Assembly: GCA_026724425.1 (NCBI GenBank)
Contig: JAIUCV010000117.1
Location: forward strand, 2,079,501-2,143,500
Length of the DNA: 64,000 nucleotides
Reading direction: 5' to 3'
From: Erythrophleum ivorense
Lineage: Eukaryota; Streptophyta; Magnoliopsida; Fabales; Fabaceae
The notes below the pieces were generated by a model that was given only the letters and a program-made list of their open reading frames with translations, had not been told where the DNA came from and did no database searches. The position numbers and the translations under genes were made by a program. Positions 1 to 11,821 of the stretch are shown here, piece by piece. Each line of letters starts with the position of its first letter. The stretch's first letter is position 1.

Positions 1-2124
1 GATCGCGGCGAGCAGAAGCCCATCTTCTACGTGAGCAAAACCCTCAACGATGCCGAGACGAGATATCCTACCCTCGAAAAGCTGGCATTAGCGGTAGTGA
101 TCTCGGCAAGAAAATTGAGACCATACTTCCAGTCCCACGCAATCATCGTCCTCTCCAGCCAACCGTTGCGCCAAATCCTTCACCGCCCAAACCAATCAGG
201 TCGCATGGCAAGATGGGCGGTAGAACTGTCAGAGCACGACATCGAATTCAAAGGCCGAACCAGCGCAAAATCCCAGGTTCTCGCCGACTTCATTGTCGAG
301 ATCCCACCAGAGCTCGTCGTGAACGAAGCCGAGCATATCGCCAAATGGGTCCTGCACGTTGACGGAGCTTCGTCCAAGCAAGGATCTGGTGTCGGCATCC
401 GCCTCGTATCCCCTACAGGCGAGGTTCTCGAACAGTCCTTCAAACTCGACTTTCCAGCATCCAATAACGAGGCCGAATATGAGGCAGTCATCGCAGGACT
501 ACGTCTCGCAAAGGAAGTCGGGGCCGAGCACGTGCACGCATTCTGCGATTCTCAGCTCGTGGCAAAGCAATTCAGCGGAGACTACGACGCTAAAGACGAC
601 CGCATGGACGCATATCTCAAGGTAACGACGGAACTGTCCAAGCAATTCAAGTCGTTCGAGTTGACAAAAATTCCCCGTGCCGAGAACACGGAAGCCGACG
701 CGCTCGCTGCCTTAGCCTCGAGGACCGACTCGGCTTTGCGGCGAACGATTCCCGTCGAAACAATTGAGCAACCTAGCATCAAACTTCCTAAAGGAGCGTT
801 TATCATGACGATATATCAAGAAGAGGAGGAAGATGAAGAAGACGAGCCAATGACCCCCGAGTCAGAAGAAGACCAATCTCGCTCGTGGCAGGACGAGATC
901 AAAGATTATCTGATCAACGGCACGATTCCAGCCAATCGTTGGGCAGCTCGTCGACTACGCCGCAAAGCCGCCTACTACTTCCTCCAAAACGACGAATTAT
1001 TCCGGTGAACCGCAAACAAAGTCATCCTACGTTGTTGCGACGAGACGCAGGCCAAGAAGGTGATGATTGAGACTCACGAAGGAGCCGGAGGAAACCACGC
1101 CGGCGGAAAATCCCTGGCCTCTAAGATTAAGAAGCACGGACTGTTCTGGCCAAAGATGATCGAAGATTGCGAAAATCACACCGCGAAGTGCATTCCCTGC
1201 CAAAGATACGCCCCGATCATCAACGCCCCGACGCAAGAACTTCAAGCGTCCGTCCCGGCATATCCCTTTATGCGCTGGGCGATGGATATAGTCGGCCCGA
1301 TGCCTCGGTCCCGGCAATGCGCATACCTCTTGATCGTCACCGACTACTTCACCAAGTGGGTAGAAGCTAAAGCCTTCCCGAACCCCACTGCCAAAGACGT
1401 GCAGAACTTCATCTGGCAGTACGTCATCTGCCGACATGGTCTACCATATGAAATCGTCACCGACAATGGTGGCCAATTCGTCGCGGCAAGCTTCCGCGAG
1501 TTCTGTGCCAATTGGAAGATCAAGCTCGTTTATTCCACACCAAGATACCCCCAAGCCAATGGGCAAGCCGAGGCAACAAACAAAACTATCGTCGACGGCC
1601 TGAAGAAAAGACTCGAGAGCTACAAAGGAACGTGGGCAGACGAACTTGACGGCGTACTTTGGTCTCACCGCACAACACCCAGGTCGGCGACAGGCGAAAC
1701 CCCATTCTCCCTATCTCATGGTTGCGAAGCATTAGCCCCTGCCGAGCTACACGTTGCGAGCTTACGCCGATCACTAATGCCCCTCAACTCCTCGTTGAAC
1801 GACGAATCTTTGCACGACAGCCTCGTCAACACTGAGGAGCTAAGAGATCGCTCCCTCTTGCGTATGCAAAACTATCAGCAGAAAGCAGCAAGATACTACG
1901 CCAAGAAGATTCGCAATCGCCGCTTCGCACTACATGACCTCGTCCTGAAAAAAGTCCACGACTTCACCAAGCCCGAGCACGCCGGCAAATTTGGTTTCAA
2001 CTGGGAGGGACCTTACCGCATCATGCGAATCATCAAACCAAGAGTGTACCAGCTCGAAGATGACGACGGAAGCATACTCCCTCGCTCGTGGAACTCCATG
2101 AACTTACGCAAGTTCCGCCACTAG
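1..2124 (+). pseudogene. Retrotransposon pol 3' part: RNase H, second RNase H, integrase; one in-frame stop
   Basis: The frame is open from base 1. The first ~100 residues are the RT-associated RNase H. A second RNase H follows (about base 340-730), with the acidic residues in HVDGAS, NNEAEYEA, FCDSQL and NTEADALA. An acidic linker leads to integrase: an HHCC zinc finger (HEGAGGNHAGG, then CIPCQRYAP), and a DDE core with MDIVGPM/VTDYFT, VTDNGGQF and the glutamate in NGQAEATNK. A C-terminal region ends at the TAG at 2122-2124. A TGA at 1006-1008 interrupts the frame, and the same frame resumes with no shift; the next ATG is at 1060. It is therefore a single nonsense change between RNase H and integrase. 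RNase H removes template RNA during reverse transcription, and integrase inserts the cDNA. Confidence 0.9.
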
Positions 2125-3283
2125 ACGCGTAGCTTCGCGTCTCGTCAAAAAAAAAAAAAAAAAAAAAAAAAGACATGTCCACTGCGTGAACACTTGTAAC
2201 GAACTACGAATGGCTTGATCCCGGCACGGGTACGTAGGCAGCCTTTTCACCGAGGCGCAGCTATAACTTAATAAAAATAAAAAAGCTTTTTTATTTTATT
2301 AATTCGCTTGTATGCATGCATCTTTTTCTGAATCCTTGAGAAACATTCCATCTCGGCAGAAAAACCCAAGCAAGAATTTCCTGATTGACTTAGGTCAAAA
2401 ACAGATGTTTTGGTGTGCCTAGTGAACTCGGCAAAATCAGAGTCATAAAATCCCTTTAGTACTCGGTAAATTAATGAGTCTCAAAGCCTCTGGAACTCGG
2501 CAGTATAACGAGTCCTTGTTTATGAGCTCGGCAAAAAAAGAGAGTCTCAAAGCTACTCTGAAGCGCACGCATAAAAGAGTAGTGTCGACGTTCTGGCCAA
2601 ACGATCGACCGCACATCGCACCCAGTGGACTGATCATCCCCCATTCTTCAAGAATGACGCACTACAAGTCGAGAGCACGCATATCTCGCACGACCCTAAG
2701 CCATATGGGCAAGAAAAAATCGCTACCTTGTTAATCATATTCGACTTAGCGGCGTAGGAGTAATTCGAATTTCTAGACTTCGGTTCCTGTTACCGGCCTA
2801 AAAAGCGCCACCGCAAACAGATCCAACAAGCACGGATCGGTGTCTCTTAAAAACGAGAATTCTGACGAACTGCGTGACTTCGCATCTCGTCAGATGCATA
2901 GCATTGTCATAGCGAGAAGCATCTCGTCACGACAGAACTTGAGCATGCCAAGTTATCTCGGCACGTTGAACCACTTGTCTAACGACGGTTAGACGCTTGG
3001 ATCATTCCGCTAGATTGACAACACAGTGCATCTCATTAAAGGGTATAGATTAAAAGCAGGATGTTTCAAAAAGCACGAAATCATCAACTATATTCGCGAT
3101 ATTCATCTCGCACAAAGCAAAATGATGAACGAGGAAGTAAAGCAAATACTTAAGTTTTAAATCCTGAAAAGCATACGGATTAAAACCCTCCCGGGCAATG
3201 TTGTTACATCGGCACGAATCGCCGCGACTAATAAAAAGAAGAGTTCTTAAAAAGCAGAAAAGGGAGAGAATAGAGGCGAAGTC
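2125..3283. other. Spacer between pol and the antisense gene
   Basis: It begins with a run of about 25 A (2147-2171). Between about 2350 and 2560 short motifs of the form CTCGGCA or CTCGGTAA recur at irregular spacing, mixed with GAGTCTCAAAGC. No coding sequence was recognised; the small open frames here have no family features. It belongs to the retrotransposon because pol lies to the left and the LTR to the right. Confidence 0.6.
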
Positions 3284-6012
3284 CTAAACGGCCTCAGAAG
3301 CATCCAGACCCGGTTTCGTCCCGGCTTCAGCACTGGCCGCTCCCGAACTCTCTCTCGTCGGCGATCCACCAATTATAAGCTCAGCAAGATTGGGCCTGAG
3401 AGTATTATACATTGTACCAAATTGATTAAAACCCTTCGGTGTAACCCAAGTGTTATCAAAGTAGAAATCGGCAAGATCAAAGAGGCAACTTAACCTGTGT
3501 GGCGCTGCATAGTCGTCCGCTCCGATTTCAACCTCGTCGATCGAGTCCCCGGCAGCTCTGCTCTCCTTGACTTTAGCCTCCAGCTTCGCAATAACGAGGT
3601 CATGATCCTGAGAGACACCTCTCGTCCGCTGCACGTAATCGAGCAACGCTTCGTCAACCGCAATCTTGACCACTGCCTTTTCCACCTCGTCACGCTGCGC
3701 AACGAACTTGCCGAGACGATCTAAACGAGGAGCATACCAGTCCCGCATGTCGTCTTAGACACGAGTGGCGACATACTCAGCCTGCTTCTGGCGGGACTGT
3801 CGAAGACGGGAAGCCTCAGCCGCAGCATTTTCCGCGTCTCGGCGGGATTTCTCTTCGAGCTCCGCAACTTGGGCGCGCAACTTGACCACCTCGTCCTGAA
3901 GGCCAGCCGCCTTCAGGATCTCGCCATTTAGGACGCCGACCTTCCTCTCAAGATCAGCCTTCTCTCTCTCAAGGAACTCCAGCCTCGGACCCTTAGATCG
4001 CTCACTTTGCAGTCTGACGATTTCCTCCCGAGCCGCCTTCAACATGGTGTCGTATTGCTGGACGACCGAAGAGAACTTCCCAGCAACATTGACAAGATCC
4101 GAAGAAACATCGACAACATCGCTCTTCAGCTCGATCTTCTTTAGAGGAACCCCCCAATGAGGTTTAGGCTTGCAACTCCAGACCAACTCGGCGCAAAACT
4201 TCTTATTGAGCATGAGAGAGGAACCCCCCGACCAGATAACGGCGACCGCATCCGAGTCCGGGACCTCAGAGTCAGTAGGCTCAACCTTAGGGCATGACGA
4301 GCTCGCCCTAGCGCCGAGACCAGAAAGGCCTCCCAGCGGCTCAGACGGGTTCTCGCCCAGATCGTCGTCACCGGATTGACGAGACGGATCCTCGCCGAGC
4401 TCGTCGCCGTCGCCTTGACGAGATGGGTCATCGCGACCGGGAGGAACATCCTCTCCGACTTCAGGTGTCGTCTCGGCAGCAGATGGCGTCCCCTTGGCCC
4501 TTCTCTCTCTCTCGATCTTGGCCCTCTTCGAAGCCCTGCATAAGTGATAGCACGTCAGCAGCATATACCGAAACTACGATGAAAAACAAATTCTCCATAA
4601 GAAAACTTACTTCGTCCTCGACGCAATCGAGGAAGCCGGACGTTTGGCCGGTCCGCTTGACTCGGTAGCCACGTCGGTCTTCCTCTCCTTCGGAGGAGAG
4701 TCCGGGATCAAAATGGCGTCATCGGCGGATACGGGAATCCTCTTCTTCAGCCCCATCTTCTTAGTTTGACGGGACGATTTAGCTGCAAAAGATCAAGCAA
4801 GGATCAACGACAAATATAGTCGTAACACAAAATCTGAACCAAAAAGCGATTGAGATCTCACCAGTCGCTGGAGTAGAAGCGGGCTTGACCCTTCCCTCTC
4901 TCTTCCTCTTCCTCCGCTCCTCGGATTTAGCAGCAAAGTCGGCCCAGATGATTCTGCTTCGATCTCGCAAAAGCTCGCACTTCTTCCGGAACGCGGAAGA
5001 CGTTGGTTTCGGCACGACCCTCTCTGCAAAACAAGCAAAAGCAAAAGGTTAGCATACCAGAGCTAAACTCAATCTATGACGCGGCGAAATCTACGAGCAA
5101 TCTACCAGCCTCATCGACCCATCCCGTCAAGACATGGTCGGGGTTAAAATCCCCGATCGACGCAGCGCTTTTCTTGACATAGAAGTAATAGTGCTTCCAG
5201 TGATGGATCTTGTCCTTATGGTCGCCGTAAACGATGCCGTGCTTCATCGTGGTGCAGAATCGTCTGAACCGCTCCTCCTTCGCACTAGCACGGAAGTCAG
5301 TAAGGCGCTCGAAGAGCTCTCGGTCGAAGACGATCCCGAGATGATTGGCCAAGGCCTCGGTAAAAACCATATGCCGGACCACGCCATGAGTCAGCTGACT
5401 CATGGGGACACCACGCCGATAAGCGTAATCCAGCAGATGGTGGAAAATGGGAAACCGTACACCAAATTCCGTGAACCAGCACTCATAAGCGCAGAACCAT
5501 CCCGGCGGAGCGTCGAAAGGCCTCTGCTCGGTAGATGGAACCCGGATCTCCACGGCATTGGGAATTGAACATCTCGACCTAAGTGCCGCGACGATCCCTT
5601 CGTCAATCCAAGACCGACCATCGGCGGTCAAGGAAGTCGCCGGAGTGCGCCAAGGCATCTCGACGACCGACGGAAGACCCTCGAGTTCGACGACATCCGG
5701 AGCCGGTACTTCCTCCAGTTCCACCTCGGAATCCGCGTCCGAGTCATTCTCCGGGATCTCATCGCGATACCCGGAACTCTCACTATCCTCGTCCCGCAAG
5801 GACGGAGCATCGAAATCAGCACGGACCCCCGAAGAAGGGTCCTTGGCCGTAGGATCCGGCCTTTCCGCCGTCGCCGCCCTACGACGACTCTCCAGGATCT
5901 GGCTCGCTCGGACCGCATCACCGAGAAAGCCCGGGATTAAATTCGAAAGCGGGACGTCATCATCGTCCCGCGCTATGGCTTTCCCTTTCCCCTTTCGATC
6001 CGACGGATCCAT
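3284..6012 (-). pseudogene. Spliced antisense gene (aORF) of the Tat element, one in-frame stop
   Basis: Reading leftwards from ATG 6012, four exons join in phase with GT-AG introns: 6012-5106, 5023-4862, 4782-4611 and 4535-3284. The acceptors follow typical TTTGCAG or ATGCAG ends. The product would be about 830 residues: an acidic, Ser/Asp-rich N-terminus; a folded block near residues 145-300 rich in Trp, His and Tyr (WFCAYECWF, HHWKHYYFYVKK); basic KRKR-type stretches in exons 2-3; and a long coiled coil in exon 4 (LEREKADLERKV, VAELEEKSRRDAE). A TAA at 3757-3755 ends the coiled coil, but the same frame runs on for 155 codons to 3284. Extra antisense ORFs downstream of pol are known in some Tat elements; their function is unknown. 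The splicing is inferred from sequence only. Confidence 0.75.
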
Positions 6013-6843
6013 CAGACAAGAATCAGAAGACGAAGAGCCAAGATTTGACGAGAAACCCTAAAAATTCTGACGAAGAGGGAGAATCGAGGCGAGGAGAGAA
6101 AGGATTTCAAGTCAAGGATCAAGCGAATCTAAAACAATTACGCAAAACCCATCGGTTTAATCGAGCAATGCAACTTAGATTCAAGATGGGAGAAGGAAAT
6201 TACCTTTTCTTTTTCAGGGCGGTTGAAGGCAGTGAGCAGGCAAAAAAGGAATTAATGTGGAGGAGAAATCCGAACGGTCCCTTTAAGAGAAGTTTCCCGA
6301 CTTCCAAGGAAAAAACTTCCCTTCCATTTTCCCGCTTGGAAAAGCCTAACGGGACTTGGGCCTTTTTTGCAAAATCTCAACCGCCGAACCACTTTAGCAG
6401 TTTTAATAAGATGCGCATTGATGACGTGGCAATCCCACTCCTGACGAACCGCCTGCCAAGCGGTATAGCTCCTTCTTTTGACGAGCTGACGTTAAAATGA
6501 GGATGAACGGTCATTCTCTTCAACGAGCTAACTCGAATGAGACCGTTATAGATGGTTGATCCTTTTTGACGAGCTGATGTCAAAAACAATCGTCGAAATG
6601 CATATTCTTTCGTGGACAAGATGACGTCAACGTACTCTTTTCCCTTCCTATGGTTTTTATCCCAAACCGGGTTTTTCCATATCAAGGTTTTAACGAGGCG
6701 GCACGAATCTAAAGTCAATCGCACCTAAGACGAGCTAGCACTGGCGCCTTGTGCTGTTATTAATGACTCTCGAGCTCAACTCCCATTCATGAAGTTCGCC
6801 GAGACCAAATTGCATTTGACTCGCCAAACTGGGGGGGACTTAT

Positions 6844-7326
6844 TGTTAGAGGTGAAATGAGCACATTTCCCCGAGCCCGTCGTAATGATTAACAGCACCA
6901 AGGCCCAGCCCGTCTTAAGCCCTAGCCTCCTTACAGAAATGGAAAGCCTTGAGGAGGAAGGCAATACCTTAAGCAAAAAGGAAAAAGAAGCAGCCGCCAC
7001 TCGAAGAAAGGAAAGAAATCAAGAGAAGAAGAAGTTTTTCTTTATGATGAAGAGGAGAATATTCAGAAGAGAATCGTCTTAACTCGATTATATAAAGAGA
7101 GGTCTTCATTCCCAGAAGACCAAGTCACGCTACCCTGCAAACCCTAAAAGCATTTGCTCATCTCTTCTCTATTTTATTGGCTATTTGCATTACGTCTCGT
7201 CAAGGCTTGTTTGACGAGACAATCTCTTGTATCCGATCCTCTTTTCGAGTAATTAATCCAAAGCTTCCCAAGTCTCCCATCCGAAATATCCCGTCATACT
7301 AACGTGTGCTATTTCTGGAATCAACA
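6844..7326 (+). repeat. 3' LTR of the Tat element
   Basis: It starts TGTTAG right after the G-rich tract and ends ATCAACA, so the ends are TGTT...AACA. Its length is about 483 bp. The base after the LTR begins ATCCA, a candidate 5-bp target duplication, but the other flank is outside the window. Directly outside, a unit starting ATCCATGTATCTAAGG occurs twice in tandem (7327 and 7347). The boundaries are inferred from the TG/CA rule and the upstream purine tract. Confidence 0.7.
7089..7096 (+). promoter_or_regulatory. TATA box in the LTR
   Basis: TATATAAA lies inside the 3' LTR, a normal position for the U3 promoter. Transcription would be expected about 30 bases further on. The corresponding 5' LTR copy would drive the element. 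Confidence 0.55.
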
Positions 7327-10265
7327 ATCCATGTATCTAAGGTTCCATCCATGTATCTAAGGTGGGTTTTAACAAAGTTTTTAACAATTAAAGGCAATTA
7401 AAAAAGAAAAAATAAAATAAAATTGTGGAACCAAACTCTTAGCTAGAGTTTTTCTTCTAATTTAAAACCCGACACGTGTCGGCACCACATTAATCAGACT
7501 TTTTAAAACAAAAACAAAAAGAGAAAATGAATTTCTCTCTCTTGTTTCTTTCGCCGGGTCGAATCGCCTTTCTCTAGATTCGTGATTCGTTTCCGGCGAA
7601 CGACCTCCGATCTAGGGAGATGTTGTTTGCATGTCTCTTTCTCTATCTCTTGATCTCTCTATCAATATTTTTTTGTCTCTCTATCTCTATCTCTATCTCT
7701 ATCCTTCCAAAGGACCATCCCGACAATGCTCATGATTCGGTAAAATTACTTTCTTTTTGTAAAATTTAAATTTTGTAAAACATATACATTTTGGTAAAAC
7801 ATATACATTTTGTAAAACATAATTTTGTTAAGAACCAAATAAAAAGTTTTAGGGATGGAGGAAGAAAAAATTAAAAACCACATAAAAGTTGTTAGCATTG
7901 ATTTGTGTGAAAATTAGTAATAAAAAATAGTTTAAAACCAAACACATGGTTTTAGGGATGGAGATGGTCTTAGAAATTAAAAGGTCACTTCGTATGTTAG
8001 GATTGGTTGAGTTTTATTCTCCTGGATAATCAAAATTACTCATCTGTTCCCTTTACTTTTCTTTTTGTTAGGTTAGTAAACAAATTATTGGTACAGAGTT
8101 AAGTTGATGGATTTTATTCGAGCAACATCTTGGGATCGGGATCAAGGGTAAGACAATGCTGTCTCAATCCATGTGGTTTGGGATTAAGTGTCATCATCAT
8201 ACACCATCATATCTAGCGTGGCTGGTGGGGATGTCACAGAGGAGATGTCGCGACTAAAAAAACTGTTAGAAAAGAGATAAGACCGTCTTTCAAAATTCGA
8301 AGTTCAAAGTTCAAAGATGTGAAAACAAGAAAAAATAATAACTGAAAAATTAATTAGAAGTTTTCACGTTATAAAAAACTTTTAATTTAGCCAAGTGTAG
8401 CTATGTTTTCTCTTTTTCTATTTCTCATGGCAAAAAAATTGATGAAGATGAGATGGTAGCAGATGTATAATGCAATCAATGGCCCATATTCTCTTCATCA
8501 ATGAAGCGAGAATCTTAAAGTACAAATAAAATATCATCTCCAATTGCTTTGTCACATTTATTGATTCTTGGTAATGGTTTACTGTTGTGAAAACGATCAT
8601 AATAATAACGTTAATCTTAATATAATCTCGTCTTCTTTTTTTTGCCTTTTCTGTTTTTTGTTTTTCCAACTTTTCCATGTGTCGTCGTACTTTTCTGGAT
8701 TTTTTTTTAAAAAAAATCAATAAAATTCAGATAATGAATATTTATTATGTGTCTTGTACTCTTGTTCTTACCTAGCTTGAAAAAATCTATTGAGACATAC
8801 CTAATTTCTTAGTTGTTCGTTGATACTCAATGCAATTTGTCATCAATTTGTATGGATCATATTGTGTCTTTTTGTTGCCAAATGATTTCTGCATTATTAT
8901 TTTAATGAAAAACCCTTCATCTTTGTATTTTACTTATAACAATATTCTAATATAAAGAGGTATTCCCCAGAAAAAAAAAATACACTTCTTCAGTTTCCTT
9001 AAATTTGTTAACTTTTATGTATTATTGAACTTACAATCAGTAACATAGTTTCCTTGAATTTCTTTTCATTTTATGTATTATTCAACTGTTATGATTTCTT
9101 TGTTCATGTTTGAGTAATTCATGGCTGGGTATTTGGGTTCAAGGGTTTCTAAAGGGGGTTCAGTAATCGTTTGGTAGATAGATCTCTTTTATAGGATGGC
9201 GCATTGGTTAGGTTGAAGTAATTCTACTTATGATCTTAATGCATGTTGTTGAATTGATCCTTAGCAATAATATAGGAAAATTATATTTGTTGACGTAGAC
9301 AACACTATTTTGATAAATCATGATATTTTGTTTGTCTTCTTTCATTCTTTATAGCAAATCTGAATAATGATTATGTGTTCATTACACAATTCTTAATTTA
9401 TCAATGCTACGGAGCTTTTATATGCTGATCAATGATTGGGCCTCTATTATTTTTCTTATATTGAAGATCAAACTATGTTATATTTGAACAATGTTATGTT
9501 TGTTTTAGGTTGTACGTATAAAAAATGTTCCGTACTCACACTAGTCACTACTTAAAAGAGATGCAGTTGGTTCTAATCTATGTATTTTTTTTCTTCATGA
9601 AAAACAACTCTGTCATAGTCATTTACAACAACAACAAAAAAAAAAATATATCGTAAGTTCGTTACACATATAACAATTAGCACGTGCACTTTACTTCTTG
9701 TTTCAGTCGCCACAAACAACACAATTTTGTGTCGAATTGTGTTATATTTTTAATCTGGTCATCCGCTCTTAATCACTCGTTGTTTTTATACTAAAGCATT
9801 TCATGTTTTGCCCTGACCTGTTTTTTATTTTTTATAAAGGATAACCTTGACATGTTTTCATTAATAAATATTACATTACGACATAGGCCTGTATATATTA
9901 CTATATTTAGTCATTTTCTTGTATTTCATTGTGTCTGGCTACTTGACATAAAAAAAAAAAAAACCAAACATGGGATCCGTGTATATAATATTAAAATATG
10001 ATATGGTTTTATTATTAAAAAAAAAAACACAACGTACATAAATATGAGTTCTTATTTGCAAACACAACGTGCAACTTGAAGGGTAGTAAAGGTTCAAAAT
10101 CAAAAAAAAAAAAAAAAAAACTTGAAGGTAGTACGAACTCTGAAAAACCAGATATGATGTGTAGCACCGTTGCAGACATCTCTTCTAAGTCTAGACTCTG
10201 GAGAGATCACTTTATCGAGAAAGACATACAAACACAATAAGAGTCATACAATATAACTCTCATAC
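7327..10265. other. Spacer without recognisable genes
   Basis: AT-rich DNA with poly(A) and poly(T) runs (for example 9950-9963, 10015-10028, 10100-10121) and a short (TCTCTA)n run near 7680-7705. A phrase like TTTTAGGGATGGAG occurs twice (about 7847 and 7950). No reading frame with family features was found. A weak resemblance to the LINE zf-RVT region near 8150-8250 was not accepted. Confidence 0.5.
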
Positions 10266-10814
10266 TCATACGTAGAAGAGTTCATATTCTTCAGACAATA
10301 GGTAACGGTCGACCTCTTTAGTCATTTCGACCAAGAACTGGAGTACCTTCTCTGGGTGAGGCACCTTCTCATCAATCCTCTCGTACTTAATGTTCCATTT
10401 CACCACATTTTCAGACCCTTCTTTCGTGGGGCTCACCTTCATGGTTTTCAAGAAGCTCTTGTAATCTTTCTTCAGAGGTCCCTCTAACACCCTCCACTGA
10501 ATCACATTCTTCTCCAAATCCATGGCCTCGATCATATCTTTCGACACTCTTGGCTCTCCATCTGCACCAAAACGCGTTTATAAATCAAATATTTAATGTA
10601 TTTTTTCGTTATACATATGTATATTGTTGCCATTACCAAAAACTAAGTTCCACAAAACTATGCTTCCAACTTTGCCCCATTCCCCTTCAAGCAGATCACA
10701 TCCCTGAATATAGCGAGTGGCTTTGGACAAATGTTGTGATCTTCCGGCAAACATGTGAAACTTATTAGCCGGAGTAATGATCTCCACATCTACCTCAACC
10801 ACCTCCTCTAACAT
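10266..10814 (-). CDS. Major latex protein-like (MLP, Bet v 1 superfamily)
   Basis: Two exons: 10814-10637 and 10561-10266, with a 75-base GT-AG intron that splits an Asp codon. Joined, they give 157 residues, the normal MLP length. Family features are visible: an N-terminal EVDVEI strand; HMFAGRSQHLSKAT; the glycine-rich turn EGEWGKVGSIVLWN, which matches the family's conserved loop; then DGEPRVSKDMIEAMDLE; and a long C-terminal helix (PEKVLQFLVEMTKEVDRYLL). MLPs are small cytosolic proteins with a hydrophobic cavity, linked to ligand binding and stress or defence responses; the ligand of this one cannot be read from sequence. A TATA box lies 64 bases upstream. The intron position is conserved in this family. 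Frame and splice sites look intact. Confidence 0.92.
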
Positions 10815-10877
10815 TTTTTCCCCGTTGCTTTAGAGTTTGGGATGAGAATGAGTGATTCCCTTTGGAGTTCATAGCTC

Positions 10878-10886
10878 CTTTTATAG
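10878..10886 (-). promoter_or_regulatory. TATA box of the MLP gene
   Basis: Reads CTATAAAAG on the minus strand, 64 bases before the ATG at 10814. The spacing leaves room for a 5' leader of about 30 bases. Confidence 0.65.
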
Positions 10887-11821
10887 AGAGCATGGAATGA
10901 ATAATATAAATGACGAGTGGTTACAATTTTTTATTTTGAGAGTGATTCAATGCTTCTTGGTTCATTTCTTCATTAGTATGACTCAACTACTTTCTGTTTG
11001 CAGTATTTAGACCATCTAATTTCCACTCTAAACGTTATTTAAGGGGAAAATCTTCTCCAACTTATTTCATGTTCTAACTCTATAATCAAAGAACCCTACT
11101 TGTTACACTATATTTAGAGAATGCTATTTCTTACTACAAGAGACCAGGTGATTTGCAACAAAATCTTACAATGAAATAAACGTTTGCATATATTTGCAAG
11201 ATTCAAACTGTTGTGACTTGTGAGTTCAATTGGATCACATCGATCTAACCGAACTCGTAAAATCGTCAAGTCGCCGTTACTATGTTCTTGTTCTGTTTCT
11301 TCGAAGAATCAAAGTGGTAGGAGAGAGATCGTGTGACCATGTGTGTTTGTCCCTATTGATTCAGATTTTCTATTCTCTACTCCTCATCAAACAACCTCCT
11401 GTTTTTTGGAATGAGAATGAAGATGGGCTGTCGCTTTTAGGAATCCTTCTGTAGCCTTGCAAACGGGAATGATCAGATTATATACTAATATTAGATGTGT
11501 CAGGTTATGAGTAGATTGATATTATAACTTAAGAGGTCCCAAGGTTTTTTTACACATTAAAGAAACAGTAAAAAATATATTTTACCCCTAAAACCTTTCT
11601 TGACTATTGAAAATTTTCATTAGAAATGAAGTTAAATTAGGTATTTAATACCAAAATTAACATTGAAATCCTAAAACGACTTAGTACCAGCTTTCTTCCC
11701 CGATGTTCCTATTCGTCAAAGAAAAAAAAACTTATAGGACTAGTTTATAGCCAAAAACACTAATAAAAGGCAAGAGAATTATCACTCAAACACAAACAAA
11801 AGCAAACTTATAGTTCATAGT
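10887..11821. other. Spacer without recognisable genes
   Basis: AT-rich. An open frame at 11230-11454 (74 codons) has no start context, family motif or splice partner and is taken as chance. Nothing else is recognised. Confidence 0.5.

Larger units (their letters stand above)
1..7326 (+). mobile_element. Ty3/gypsy LTR retrotransposon, Tat lineage, 3' part
   Basis: The left edge lies inside pol, so the 5' LTR, gag, protease and most of reverse transcriptase are outside the window. Seen here in order: the RNase H that follows RT, a second archaeal-type RNase H, integrase, a spacer, a spliced gene on the opposite strand, a G-rich polypurine-like tract (GGGGGGGACT, about 6831-6840) and a 3' LTR ending at 7326. 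The second RNase H between pol RNase H and integrase is the hallmark of the Tat group (Tat, Retand, Ogre), and some Tat elements carry extra ORFs, including antisense ones. Pol and the antisense gene each have one in-frame stop, so this copy is probably non-autonomous but not old. Confidence 0.9.

Noticed and set aside
5134..6061. Plus-strand open frames of 144 and 167 codons inside the Tat element
   Set aside because: They overlap the antisense gene, whose spliced frame is supported by phase, coiled coil and composition; the plus frames lack any motif.
8150..8260. Possible LINE reverse-transcriptase zinc-binding (zf-RVT) fragment
   Set aside because: Only a few residues (VWFGIKCHHHTPSYLAW) look similar; no wider match and no LINE sequence around it.
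11230..11454. 74-codon open frame on the plus strand
   Set aside because: No family motif, promoter or conserved partner; the length is within chance for this window.
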